A stretch of 64,000 nt of DNA from Glandiceps talaboti (taxonomy: Eukaryota > Hemichordata > Enteropneusta > Spengelidae): the NCBI RefSeq assembly GCF_964340395.1, contig NC_135560.1, positions 21,389,675 to 21,453,674 of the forward strand, given 5' to 3'. This document shows, in pieces, positions 39,985-53,500 of this stretch. Numbering within the stretch: the first letter of the stretch is position 1; each line of letters begins with the position of its first letter. The notes beneath the pieces were generated by a model. The model searched no databases. It was given only the letters and a program-made list of their open reading frames with translations, and was not told the origin of the DNA. Both the position numbers and the translations under genes were made by a program.

Positions 39985-42693
39985 TCTGTGTTCCAGTACA
40001 GATATGATAAGGTTTGAGTGTACGGAGAGGTAATAACAGATTGAAGTGGTGGAGTTGCATGTCACGGTGTTCTCCCTAAAATAAATTGAAAGGATGGTGA
40101 TACATTTGCATAAAATGTACATATCAGTAATATGGTAATTTGATGTCGTCTCGAAAGGTTGACACTCTCAGAAAACTTAGTAGATATATATTTTATGCTA
40201 CTAAACTTAGAAAAGATACTACTAGAAACTCTTGACTCAAAGGGCCTGATAATTTTGATATTTTCTGGTGATCCGTTCATTTTTGTATATTTAAGGTTTG
40301 TATTTATTTGGCCGGTGGCCAACAATACTGAATAAACGATTGATTGATTGATTAATGATTTTCATGGTGATCAGCATGTAATATGCATGTCTTCAACATT
40401 GAAACATTCTTAACTCTGACATGTTTACATTTACACACATGGACATTGTGCTCAGTCATTTCTGTTCATGTGAAAGTATTATTGCAGCAAATGTAATGTC
40501 AATCAACGATTACTTAAATTCAAGGACGATAGGGCACTTCTGAAGTACGGCAGATCACTGCAAAACTTAGCAACCATGGTGGCAAGGACGACGTTAGCAC
40601 CGTGCTGATAGTGGGGAGAATACTGCATGATGCACAATATACGCATGAACTATATATGCAAACTAAAAGTAACAAAATGGCTAAGGGACCGGTCAGTTTC
40701 TTCGGCCGGGGGTGGATTGGTAGGGGTCACACTGTTTTTGAAATTGGCAGGGGCGGGGGGGGGGGGTCATACTGTTTTGAAAATTGTGGATAGGGGGTCA
40801 TTGTGTTTTGGATTGTGATGGAAGAAAAAAATCCTTTTCTACAATGGCATATAGCCTTGTCTGAAGTGTGGTACATGTAAATATTTGTTCTTGTCCCTGT
40901 TTCTTACATAAATTCTTTAATATTACTTATTAGTTCAAACATAGCTATACATATACATATACATGTATTACCTAGCTACCACACTCGTTACAGAACATGT
41001 CATGTAAGTACTTGGCTGTTTCACAATCAATGCTTCACACTTATATTGCACTTTGAAGGTTTCGTAATGGTAATCTTCATAGATAGTTTATAAAAGAAGT
41101 TAATCAAAATTGTTCTACTCGTCAGTATGAACTTGTCAGAAGGGATTAATACACTTTCTATTTTGGACACTACATGTTATCGACACTACAAATCACCACA
41201 TCTCATCAGATTCCAGTTCCTATCATACACTAGGACGTATGACCACGTACCTAAAGTTCTCTAACATACTGGTGACTTTACTATAATGCCCCTATACCAA
41301 TGTTTCGCGTCGGGCCCATTTTTATGTATTTTATGGGAAACTCTTTTAAAACTTACATTTACGTTAGCTTTTCGAAGTTTGGAAATATTACCTCAAAGGC
41401 TATGAATATCCTAAACATTGCCTTAATCGAAGCAAAAAACTTCAGATCTGCCAGAGGGGAAAACCCCAAGGACTCCCTCACCCCCAGAGGTCACTCATGC
41501 ATTCAACCAACAATCAGATGCACCGTCAACCTTTTTAAAGTCATAAGGGTATTAAACTTTTGTTAAATATTTTCATCCTATTCTAATTTGAGATGATATT
41601 GTCTTTTAAAGATGTCAAATGTTTACCAAGATAGACTGAAATTGCCTTAAACTCCAAATCCCCCCTACCAATGATACTACCATCATGTGTACTGACCTTT
41701 ACTATAGTGATGCCATTTAACTTTTTAAGAACATATTTCAACCCTATGTAAGTTATAAAGAATATTTTCTGATACTTGAGTGTGCTGTCTTGTAAAGCAT
41801 GGATTAAGCTATTGCTTGAAAGGGTCTGGGTTGCCTAAATATTGGCTTTAAGAGTAAAAAACCTTCAGGGTGTCTAGGGGGAGACCCCCTAGGCCCCCCC
41901 CATACGAGATGTATATATTCCCTTCTCAAGGTTTCCCCCTACCTTTCACTGTCAAGATGCTATTCAAAACTCCTTTTGGAATATATTTACCCTGTGTAGT
42001 CAGTAATTATAATTATGATAGTGTTAACATGGGATCTTATAAAGTAGATGCAAGACAGTCAAGCAGTCCACACTGAGTCACGATCAAAAATACCTGTCAT
42101 GTGAATATTGTATAAGGGGGGGGGGGGGGTCATCATGTTTTAGAATTAAGTGATAGGAGGGGGTCAGCCTGTTTTTGGTTTTACATATAGGGGAGGGGGG
42201 GTCAGTGACTTTTTGTCGGCCCGATTTAAGAATCGACCACCCCACTCCCCCCACCCCTCGGCTGGAAGCGATTACATTATAGATTTACATACAAGATCCA
42301 CATGTTTTAGCAAAGCTGTTGGTGGTAATTTCAAATTAATCGCGGTGCCGGTTACGGGAGGGGACCGCTTTCTCCAGTATTCGGCACGGTATCAGGTGGT
42401 ATACTAGACACTTCGTTAAAGAAAACGTGTTCCAAAATTCATTTCATTGGAATCAATTGTTTTTGAGATAATGTGACACGTGACACGTACAGAAATGTAC
42501 AGATACAGGTACAGATAGCAACAGACAACACCAACATAACGACATCCCGACGTATAAGCTGATATTTACCCTCACCATTCCCCAAATTGATGGCTGCCGT
42601 ACGTATGCATATTCGTTTAACCAAACCCCAGACTACTAAAGACCGAACGATCACAAGTAGACGAGGCGTCTGTTGTATTTCTGTACACTGAAA
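39985..42693. other. 2.7-kb segment present in unit A, absent from B and C
   Basis: In units B and C the bases just upstream of exon 1 (ending GGTGACGATAT) join directly to AGCGGGAATTTTTTCTTCAC. In A these two blocks are separated by about 2.7 kb. The extra segment includes a possible LINE/SINE 3' tail (AATAAACGATTGATTGATT at about 40332) and the 1.5-kb TIR element at 40682. It could be a nested insertion in A or a deletion in the B/C ancestor. It pushes any 5' UTR exon or promoter of copy A further from its coding start. Confidence 0.7.
40682..42250. mobile_element. ~1.5-kb terminal-inverted-repeat element, copy 2
   Basis: It starts TAAGGGACCGGTCAGTTTCT and then follows copy 1 (21258-22738) almost base for base through the G-run subterminal repeats, the central part and the right G-run block near 42115-42200. 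The right terminal repeat is not recognisable, so this copy is truncated or diverged at that end. No transposase ORF. Confidence 0.7.
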
Positions 42694-45589
42694 AGCGGGA
42701 ATTTTTTCTTCACACAACTGTTTCATTTAATAGTCGACACTCAAGACCTTTGTGTGACATTTGAGTAGTAGTATATGTCAGGGATGAATACAAACGACGT
42801 CATGTGATAACCTTTCAATGCTCCAGCCTAGGTTCATTGTTTGACTGTTATCACGTGATCTGCTTGTTTTTGTACCTCAATGGACGCTGTCGAAACTGTC
42901 ACGCTATCTGTGACACTGACACGGAATTCAAAATGATGCATGCTGTAAGCTAGCTCTGGATATTTGCACTCAAGAGTCCGCACAATACATTGATCCTGTA
43001 GACCCAAACCAATGTTCCATGTTCATTCCTAGTTCATCGGCCCTTCAAGCGCTTTGATATGTGCCCGCATTTGTCTGGTCATAAACATACATAAATTATG
43101 TAGACATGTGGTTAGAACGAGTTCACTGCATAGATGTTGGAAAGATAACGTCTATGCTTTGACCTTACATTAATTCTTCTAATTTTACGCTAGCGGACTT
43201 TAGGTGTACGTACTGATATTAACACACAGTTTTCGCGCAATGCCATATGTTGACAATTCTATACAGGGCCATACTAATACGAACAGAATTCAACTGCATT
43301 TACAAGATCGTGTATGTGTTTTTCAATATAATATTTATGTGTCAACTTCTAAATGCGTAATATACGGTGTGGCGTATCATTAAATATTGGAGGGTAAATA
43401 TGACTAGCCTGACTTACTTCTTTCTTACGTTCTTATTAACGAATATTTACGTAGTTCCAGATCAGTCCTATGTTGGATTATGAGGTTTTTTGAAAACTGA
43501 CAAATTCCTTTGTTCCGTCCTTTATTGAACGTGGAAGACAGTTTTTCACATAGAACTATCCGTAGTATGAGTAAACAGACTGACATGAAAGGCGCTAATG
43601 TTTCATACAAATATTATAAATCGCAGTAAAATATCATGACAGATGATATGACAGATGCAGTACGCATATCACATGATGCTAACTGAGGTCCCATTGTAAG
43701 CCGCATGCTAAAATTAAACACCGAGGTTGATGAACGAGTAGCTTGGTGTATATGATACTCTTGTATTCAAACACGATCAAACCCCGTCTGTCACGTGTAG
43801 TGTTATCATGTGTGCGGACTTTACGTTACCTTATCAACCGTAACAATCATCCATAATTCTTATACAGTATGTTGTCATTGGTAATCTATATAAGTTGTAC
43901 ACAGAAACGTAGAGTACTTGTGTTATTGGTGACAAACTGTCACATACTGACTGCAGACAACATCATCACCACACGTCCCCGGCACACGTCCAGATGTCTC
44001 AATTTGATGTTCATATAATAGGATAGGCGATGACTGTGATGTATGGCATCCCGCATGCGCCGCGAACTCATGTGTCCTTATCTTATGTGTCTATATCAAT
44101 TATTATGGTCTATTCGGCACAGGATGACCTATTATTTGATGAACTAATGCTGGTGTACATAAGCGACACTTTCTAAAGCTGGGTGGACTGCGCACGCTAT
44201 TTGTAGAAGTATCAACTAAATAACTTTGGCGAACACGATCTTTATACTGATGGCATTTCTTTACTGGTGCAATCTCCTTTACACTTTGTGTACACACTAA
44301 GACGTATGCACATCTTCAATTACACCACCGTAAGATCTGGTAAATCATCAAACGGAACTTACATGAGAACTTGAAACAAACACTGCATGACCTAGAAATA
44401 CACATGGTTAGCTATATGGTGGATATGCTTACAAACTGGTGCTTCATAATAAGTCTTATAAACACTATACTACAAACTATGGAATAAAACGATTTCTACC
44501 ATTATAATAATTAAATACATAAAGGTTATATTACCTCGTGGGCCTTTTAGTTAGCACTCTAGGCAAATATTGGCGACGAGTATGTTACTTCGTCTTCGTT
44601 CGTTGCAAAATGTGCTGCCTGCTTACACACACTAGTCTTTATGTTACTACACGATTTATGAAAGGAAATACATACTAAACACCAAACCCATTGTCTCTCA
44701 AAATTACATCGATCACAAACTGATCATAAACGAGGTATGAAATATTACAATAAAGTCAGAAATCCACGCATACTTTACCAAAATCATGGAACTATATTAC
44801 AGTGGGTAAAAACATCTTTCAATACAAGTTGCGAGACACGGTTTCTCATAGCACTGATTTATGGGATCAAAACATATAAGCTAAGTGTCAATGTCAATGT
44901 TTCTAATGGTTAAACATGCATACCAATATTGTGCTCGAGGGTACGCAATAACCTTGGCGGTATTTATATGTGCAGATGGGTGACGCTAAAATGAATGACA
45001 ACCCCATTGACAGAAAACAAATGACAGCACTTCCAGTATGTAAACAGTGGAATGACAACCTTTCTACATTGTCTTAGTTGGAATGACACCCTCTGCACTG
45101 TAAAACCAGTGGAATGACAGCCGCCACTCTGACAGCATTTCCAATGCTTTGGAACTGGAATGACAGCATTTACAATGGGTAAACAGTGGAATGACACCCT
45201 TTTCTGCATTCCGTTACTTGAATGACACCCAATGCACTGTAAAACCAGTGGAATGACAGCTGCCACTCTATAACATAACTGGAATGACAACATTTTCAAT
45301 GCTTTGGAACTGGAATGACAGCACTTCCAGTATGTAAACAGTGGAATGACAACCTGTCACCATTCACTTAGTTGAATGACATCCTCTGCAGGGCTTCGTG
45401 AAAACACGGAGCGTCGCAGTCACACGTCAACGAACATATATCTCTATGTGGTCGATGAGGGCGCACAGTACAAGGTTGTTCGAGTACGATCATGGAGTAC
45501 GTTATGTAGATGGTATCGGTACATACAAAATAATTCATTTAGCGTCAATTTTAGTAAAGCGAAGCTCCGAGGACTGTGAGAGAGTGTAT
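42694..45589. other. Upstream region of MCT copy A (promoter-side, conserved in B and C)
   Basis: This segment is repeated, with small indels, at 54850-57620 and 62990-64000. No coding exon is visible. A minus-strand GTAAGT near 43413-43420 is kept in B and C and could be the donor of a non-coding first exon. Bases 45357-45589 are absent from unit B. A GGAATGACA repeat block lies near the outer end. The promoter itself was not identified. Confidence 0.5.
44985..45385. repeat. Irregular repeat block built on GGAATGACA
   Basis: Blocks such as CAGTGGAATGACAACC, GTAAAACCAGTGGAATGACA and TTTGGAACTGGAATGACAGC recur at uneven spacing of about 25-60 bp, partly as a larger duplicated unit. The matching block in unit B is at 57238-57620. 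It is non-coding; the reverse-strand ORF over it is repeat-driven. Confidence 0.8.
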
Positions 45590-48500
45590 GAGATGCAGTA
45601 CCCAACGTTAACCTTATCTCTCTACCTAATGGCTGTGGCAGCAATCAGAAGCAGTACCCATCGTTAACCTTATCTCTCTACCTAATGGTTGTGGCAGCAA
45701 TGAGATGCAGTACCCAACGTTAACCATATCTCTACATAATGGTTGTGGCAGCAATGAGATGCAGTACCCATCATTAACCTTATCTCTCTACCTAATGGTC
45801 GTGGCAGCAATGAGATGCAGTACCCAACGTTAACCTTATCTCTCTACCTAATGGTTGTGGCAGCAATGAGATACAGTACCCAACGTTAACCTTATCTCTC
45901 TACCTAATGGCTTTGGTAGCGATAAGATGCAGTACCCAACGTTAACCTTATCTCTCTACATAATGGTTTTGGCAGCAATGAGATGCAGTACCCAACGTTA
46001 ACCTTATCTCTCTACCTAATGGTTGTGGCAGCAATGAGATGCAGTACCCATCGTTAACCTTATCTCTCTACCTAATGGTTGTGGCAGCAATGAGATGCAG
46101 TACCCAACGTTAACCTTATCTCTCTACATAATGGTTTTGGCAGCAATGAGATGCAGTACCCAACGTTAACCTTATCTCTCTACCTAATGGTTTTGGCAGC
46201 AATGAGATGCAGTACCCAACGTTAACCTTATCTCTCTACATAATGGCTTTGGTAGCGATAAGATGCAGTACCCAACGTTAACCATATCTCTACATAATGG
46301 TTGTGGCAGCAATGAGATGCAGTACCCAACGTTAACCATATCTCTACATAATGGTTGTGGCAGCAATGAGATGCAGTACCCAACGTTAACCATATCTCTA
46401 CATAATGGTTGTGGCAGCAATGAGATGCAGTACCCATCGTTAACCTTATCCCTCTACATAATGGTTGTGGCAGCAATGAGATGCAGTACCCATCGTTAAC
46501 CTTATCTCTCTACATAATGGTTGTGGCAGCAATGAGATGCAGTACCCAACGTTAACCTTATCTTTCTACCTAATGGTTGTGGCAGCAATGAGATACAGTA
46601 CCCAACGTTAACCTTATCTCTCTACATAATGGTTGTGGCAGCAATGAGATGCAGCACCCAACGTTAACCTTATCTCTCTAACTAATGGTTGTGGCAGCAA
46701 TGAGATGCAGTACCCAACGTTAACCTTATCTCTCTACATAATGGTTGTGGCAGCAATGAGATGCAGTACCCAACGTTAACCTTATCTCTCTACATAATGG
46801 CTTTGGCAGCAATGAGATGCAGTACCCAACGTTAACCTTATCTCTCTACCTAATGGTTGTGGCAGCAATGAGATGCAGTACCCAACGTTAACCTTATCTC
46901 TCTACATAATGGTTGTGGCAGCAATGAGATGCAGTACCCATCGTTAACCTTATCTCTCTACATAATGGTTGTGGCAGCAATGAGATACAGTACCCAACGT
47001 TAACCTTATCTCTCTACCTAATGGTTGTGGCAGCAATGAGATGCAGCACCCAACGTTAACCTTATCTCTCTACCTAATGGTTGTGGCAGCAATGAGATGC
47101 AGTACCCAACGTTAACCTTATCTCTCTACATAATGGTTGTGGCAGCAATGAGATGCAGTACCCAACGTTAACCTTATCTCTCTACATAATGGTTGTGGCA
47201 GCAATGAGATGCAGTACCCAACGTTAACCTTATCTCTCTACCTAATGGTTGTGGCAGCAATGAGATGCAGTACCCATCGTTAACCTTATCTCTCTACATA
47301 ATGGTTGTGGCAGCAATGAGATGCAGTACCCATCGTTAACCTTATCTCTCTACATAATGGTTGTGGCAGCAATGAGATGCAGCACCCATCGTTAACCTTA
47401 TCTCTCTACCTAATGGTTGTGGCAGCAATGAGATACAGTACCCAACGTTAACCTTATCTCTCTACCTAATGGTTGTGGCAGCAATGAGATGCAGTACCCA
47501 ACGTTAACCTTATCTCTCTACATAATGGTTGTGGCAGCAATGAGATGCAGCACCCAACGTTAACCTTATCTCTCTACCTAATGGTTGTGGCAGCAATGAG
47601 ATGCAGTACCCAATGTTAACCTTATCTCTCTACATAATGGTTGTGGCAGCAATGAGATGCAGTACCCATCGTTAACCATATCTCTCTACATAATGGTTTT
47701 GGCAGCAATGAGATGCAGTACCCATCGTTAACCTTATCTCTCTACCTAATGCTTGTGGCAGCAATGAGATGCAGTACCCAACGTTAACCTTATCTCTCTA
47801 CCTAATGGTTGTGGCAGCAATGAGATGCAGTACCCATCGTTAACCTTATCTCTCTACATAATGGTTGTGGCAGCAATGAGATGCAGCACCCAACGTTAAC
47901 CTTATCTCTCTAACTAATGGTTGTGGCAGCAATGAGATGCAGTACCCAACGTTAACCTTATCTCTCTACATAATGGTTGTGGCAGCAATGAGATGCAGTA
48001 CCCAACGTTAACCATATCTCTCTACATAATGGTTTTGGCAGCAATGAGATGCAGTACCCATCGTTAACCTTATCTCTCTACCTAATGGTTGTGGCAGCAA
48101 TGAGATGCAGTACCCAACGTTAACCTTATCTCTCTACCTAATGGTTGTGGCAGCAATGAGATGCAGTACCCATCGTTAACCTTATCTCTCTACATAATGG
48201 TTGTGGCAGCAATGAGATGCAGCACCCAACGTTAACCTTATCTCTCTAACTAATGGTTGTGGCAGCAATGAGATGCAGTACCCAACGTTAACCTTATCTC
48301 TCTACATAATGGTTGTGGCAGCAATGAGATGCAGTACCCAACGTTAACCTTATCTCTCTACATAATGGTTGTGGCAGCAATGAGATGCAGTATCCAACGT
48401 TAACCTTATCTCTCTACATAATGGTTGTGGCAGCAATGAGATGCAGTACCCAACGTTAACCTTATCTCTCTACCTAATGGTTGTGGCAGCAATGAGATGC

Positions 48501-49833
48501 AGTACCCATCGTTAACCTTATCTCTCTACATAATGGTTGTGGCAGCAATGAGATGCAGTACCCATCGTTAACCTTATCTCTCTACATAATGGTTGTGGCA
48601 GCAATGAGATGCAGTACCCAACGTTAACCTTATCTTTCTACATAATGGTTGTGGCAGCAATGAGATGCAGTACCCAACGTTAACCTTATCTCTCTACATA
48701 ATGGTTGTGGCAGCAATGAGATGCAGTACCCAACGTTAACCATATCTCTACATAATGGTTGTGGCAGCAATGAGATGCAGTACCCAACGTTAACCTTATC
48801 TCTCTACATAATGGTTTTGGCAGCAATGAGATGCAGTACCCATCGTTAACCTTATCTCTCTACATAATGGTTGTGGCAGCAATGAGATGCAGTACCCAAC
48901 GTTAACCTTATCTCTCTACATAATGGTTGTGGCAGCAATGAGATGCAGTACCCAACGTTAACCATATCTCTACATAATGGTTGTGGCAGCAATGAGATGC
49001 AGCACCCAACGTTAACCTTATCTCTCTACCTAATGGTCGTGGCAGCAATGAGATGCAGTACCCAACGTTAACCTTATCTCTCTACATAATGGTTTTGGCA
49101 GCAATGAGATGCAGTACCCATCGTTAACCTTATCTCTCTACATAATGGTTGTGGCAGCAATGAGATGCAGTACCCAACGTTAACCTTATCTCTCTACATA
49201 ATGGTTGTGGCAGCAATGAGATGCAGTACCCAACGTTAACCATATCTCTACATAATGGTTGTGGCAGCAATGAGATGCAGCACCCAACGTTAACCTTATC
49301 TCTCTACCTAATGGTCGTGGCAGCAATGAGATGCAGTACCCAACGTTAACCTTATCTCTCTACATAATGGTTGTGGCAGCAATGAGATGCAGTACCCAAC
49401 GTTAACCTTATCTCTCTACATAATGGTTTTGGCAGCAATGAGATGCAGTACCCATCGTTAACCTTATCTCTCTACCTAATGGTTGTGGCAGCAATGAGAT
49501 GCAGTACCCAACGTTAACCTTATCTTTCTACATAATGGTTGTGGCAGCAATGAGATGCAGTACCCAACGTTAACCTTATCTCTCTACATAATGGTTGTGG
49601 CAGCAATGAGATGCAGTACCCAACGTTAACCTTATCTCTCTACATAATGGTTGTGGCAGCAATGAGATGCAGTACCCATCGTTAACCTTATCTCTCTACA
49701 TAATGGTTGTGGCAGCAATGCGATGCAGTACCCAACGTTAACCTTATCTCTCTACCTAATGGTTGTGGCAGCAATGAGATGCAGTACCCAACTAACCTTA
49801 TCTCTCTACATAATGGCTTTGGTAGCGATAAGA
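45590..49833. repeat. 56-bp minisatellite array 1, ~75 copies
   Basis: Head-to-tail units of 56 bp (some 54 bp lacking one TC) built from GATGCAGTACCCAACGTTAA, CCTTATCTCTCTACATAATG and GTTGTGGCAGCAATGA. Variant positions (AACG/ATCG, CTAA/ATAA, TTGTGG/TTTTGG, GCAGCACCC) recur in blocks. The TAACTAATGG variant is spaced 336 bp (six units) at 47911 and 48247. The GGTCGTGG variant is spaced 278 bp near 49027 and 49305. The array separates MCT units A and B. The unit is not a multiple of three and no long frame survives. Confidence 0.97.
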
Positions 49834-50137
49834 TGACACATACGAGTCAAGTAAAATTTGACTCTTTCCATTTACTATATAACATGCCTCCCTTGTGAAA
49901 CATTTTGAAGAAAGTGCCCCTAGTCCCCCTGCAATTAATGAAGGTTCCCTTTACTTCCATAACATGTCAATCCCTTATGTTTCTGGCGAGTAGAAGAGGC
50001 TCATTGTCATCCTGTGATATTACATTTTCTCTTGAAGCTACGATGAAAGTATAAAAGGAATCTCCAAAACACAACTTAAAAGTTTATGAAGTACATCTAT
50101 TTCCTGGAGTTGCCTTCCCCTCTCTATATAAGCACAC

Positions 50138-50190
<53 letters not shown>

Positions 50191-50543
50191 ATACACACAC
50201 ATACACACACACACACACATTTTATCGAGAATACAAAGATATCATTTACGTGCCAACCTTGATCTACAAACAACACTTCACACATTGCATTTACGTTTAT
50301 TACATAATGATTTATATATCATGTAAATTAGCATAATATAACAAATATTATACAATATTCAAGTTACATTATTACTGAACTGTGTAATGAAAGTTCACAT
50401 GACAAACTCTTTGCTTGGTTTGTTTTGGTTGTAGTCACGTACGTAATTTATACAATCTTAGGGTGCCGTACATTCCCCGTAAACAAATCATGGCAATAGA
50501 AACACTTGTAAATATAATAGCAGGGTGTGATATTATTCCCAAT
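49834..50543. other. Start of duplication unit B, downstream of MCT copy B
   Basis: This matches 34653-35220 (unit A) and 58468-59127 (unit C). It holds a (CA)n run at 50139-50220, which is shorter in C (58772-58803), a conserved minus-strand AATAAA at 50296-50301, and the presumed 3' UTR. No coding exon. Confidence 0.7.
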
Positions 50544-53500
50544 CTATACAGAAGACATATATTCTGTTATTGCTAACGGTTCTGGTGGTCTTACACTTAG
50601 GTCTAGTACTGGGCTATCTGTCTTCGACCTCAACATGTAGTGTCCTGCAGCCAGTATCAATCCAGATACTCCCATTGTGGCTCCAGCAAAGTAGAACGAA
50701 AAGTCGTAGCTGCCTGTGATGTCGCGTAGGTAACCTTGGGTAAGAATCAGAGGAAGAAAAATAATTTCCGTCATTATATTATTAGTACAATATTACAGAA
50801 ATTATTAGAAATTTCATTTGAAGTCATTGAAATGATCTTGTATACATGCATATGGTGGAATGTGATTTGAATGAATGAATGAATGAATGAATGAATGAAT
50901 GAATGAATGAATGAATGACCCTTAACAAATTAGCATTGTGAAATGAAGAAGTCTGATTGGCTCTGAAAATCGGCAATGGTAAATATAGTTTTTACTGTTC
51001 CTAAACACATGGAACAGATTGAACCAGATTTCAAGAAACTCATTGGATATGTAAAGTTGTTTTCTATTCTGTAACATTTTAGTTATGACATATGAATAGT
51101 TAACGAAAACGTGATAATGTGACCGGTTGTACGCCCTCGGAGTACTCCATATACTTCGGCTTTTGTTCGGCAACCTTCGGAACACAGACCCGAGGTCTTT
51201 TTTACAAGATTAACTTCTCGTATACTAGTAGTTCAAACAACGTTGTATGAAAGGATTCAGTTCTTCAATAGAAAAACTTGAATTATATAACTTACCGTTA
51301 TATTGAGAAGCTTTATACTCACTATATATTGGTAAGCTTTTTATTTAGTAATCAGAAAGTTTAACATTCTAAGGAACTCGACTGAACAGTTTTGGCAATA
51401 AGTAATCAACCGTGCGAGTATCTAGACAAAATATCGTAAATACCCATCTGCAGTACATTCATATCAAACACTTACCTGATATTACTGGTCCAATTAAATG
51501 TCCAAAACTTGACAACAGTAAACCCCAACCAAGCCCAGTAATGAAAGAGGCGTCAGGTAGAATGGATCTAACAGTAACATTGAATTGTGCCGCATATCCA
51601 CTCCTTAAAATACCAATAGCAATGAGTAACGGCATAGCTGCTCCAAGCGAAGATGTAAATGGTAATAATAGAACCGATACTCCACTGAGTAAATTCATCA
51701 AACTTGTGTACAATAATCTGTTCACACGAAAACGACTGAGTATAAACCCGAAAGTCGGACTTCCTACCAAAAGACCTACACCATTTATGGATAGTAATCT
51801 CGCAGTTGTTGACTTTGATTTTACAATACTTAGTACTATTGGGGCTAGATGCACCAACGAGATAGCCTGTCCAACTGAGAACATGGCTTGGCATATGACT
51901 AAGAGCACGTACATGTGGTTTGATGTTAAAAGTCTGAAGTCGAAAAACGTAGAACATGCTTTACAAACTAGACAACAAGCTCTGCACGTGGTACTTCTTG
52001 ACTTGGAATTCTTGAATCCTACTTCGTCTTCACTCGTCCCCCCAGTTTCTCCCTCAATAATTGACGTTTGGCCATCTAACCCTTCAAAGTCTAAGTTGTC
52101 TATCGTGTTTGTACGTTTTGGTTTGGGTCTCTTTATGGATACAATCAATGCCGCAGAAATGAACAAGTTGGCAGACATCCCAGCAAAAACGAGGATTGCA
52201 CCTCTCCATCCGTAGGCATCGATGCAAAACTGAAAAACCGTAGGCAAAGCCAATGCCCCGACACCTATTCCCATAAAAGCAATTCCACTGGCTAATGGAT
52301 GTCGTCGCTTGAAGTACAGTGCAACATTTGCTGTCACTGGTGGATTTATAGTACCATACGCTAAACCTGTGTGGAAATGTATAAGTATTAATTATAATTT
52401 ACGCCAAATTGGTTGATTTTCTGTGAAATACGTCAAACTTGTATGATTATATACAAACAATGCAGCATATTCTGCTGGTATGTTGACTTGCGCTGATGGT
52501 TTATTGTTACAATTAATATAACTAAACGTTGGTATCGGATCAAACTTTTGATCCATGTGAGCCTAATACGGGTCACAGGTGCCTTGAAGTTTGTATCAAC
52601 TTCCATCTCTGGTATTTAAAAAACCACGGTTGAACAGAGACGGGGACGATACAAACTTCCAGTCACCTATGACCCCTATTACACTCACATGTCTGTAAGG
52701 TACATGTGTTCTTCATAATGGGCTAATCTAGTGACTAAGACTAAAGTGTGCAATCGTCAGGTAACACTTTTCAAGTTTGTATTTTGATCAAACGTTTAAT
52801 CCGATACCACGGTTTACCAACACACAGATGAATTTTCATTTGGATCAACTAAACCTGTAAGTAAACATATGCAGATGAGTTACATCTTTGCTGGTGGAGT
52901 TACAGTTATATCAAACATACATGTAAATGAATATATTCTCGTAAACATGTACATGTACCTATGCCTATTAATAGTTGCTCATGATGCTTACCGAAAATTT
53001 TCACTTGTAATAAAGGACTGTGGTAAATGTCATGATATTTACGTTAACGATAAGTACCTATTCTAATTGGACAAGAGACAGTGATTCTGAATAAAAACAA
53101 ACAAATGTCGGTTCGTGCCCTTTCCACTTCGTAATACAATGTACCCGTATATAACTGCACTGTGTTAATATGCACAAATGCCACGATGCTATGATTGAAG
53201 GAAAGGGTGGTATCGGGTAATAACCTCATATTGTACTGCAATGTGACCATCGTTTGTCTATAGTACTTATGTGAATATTGGCCTCCCTATATCCTACATA
53301 ATATTTGCAAAGAAGACCGCAAACGTCAAATAATGACCAAAAATTAAACAAATGCTGGCTTATCTGAGCTCCTTGGTCTTAAACTTATTCATATTGGACT
53401 GTAATTATGTTGAATATCTATCAGTACACACATGACTATGTTAACATGAACGTGGAACAAGAAAACACAACAAAACCCATACCCCCACCCCCATAAAAAC

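Noticed and set aside
46184-46499. Repeat ORFs over the minisatellite (for example EMQYPTLTISLHNGCGSN)
   Set aside because: They are open only where consecutive 54-bp units occur; the usual 56-bp unit shifts frame, so no long protein is possible.
45590-49833. Telomere-like or centromeric satellite (TTAACCTTA motif)
   Set aside because: The unit is a local minisatellite tied to MCT unit borders. TAACCTTA is only part of a 56-bp unit, not a telomeric hexamer array.
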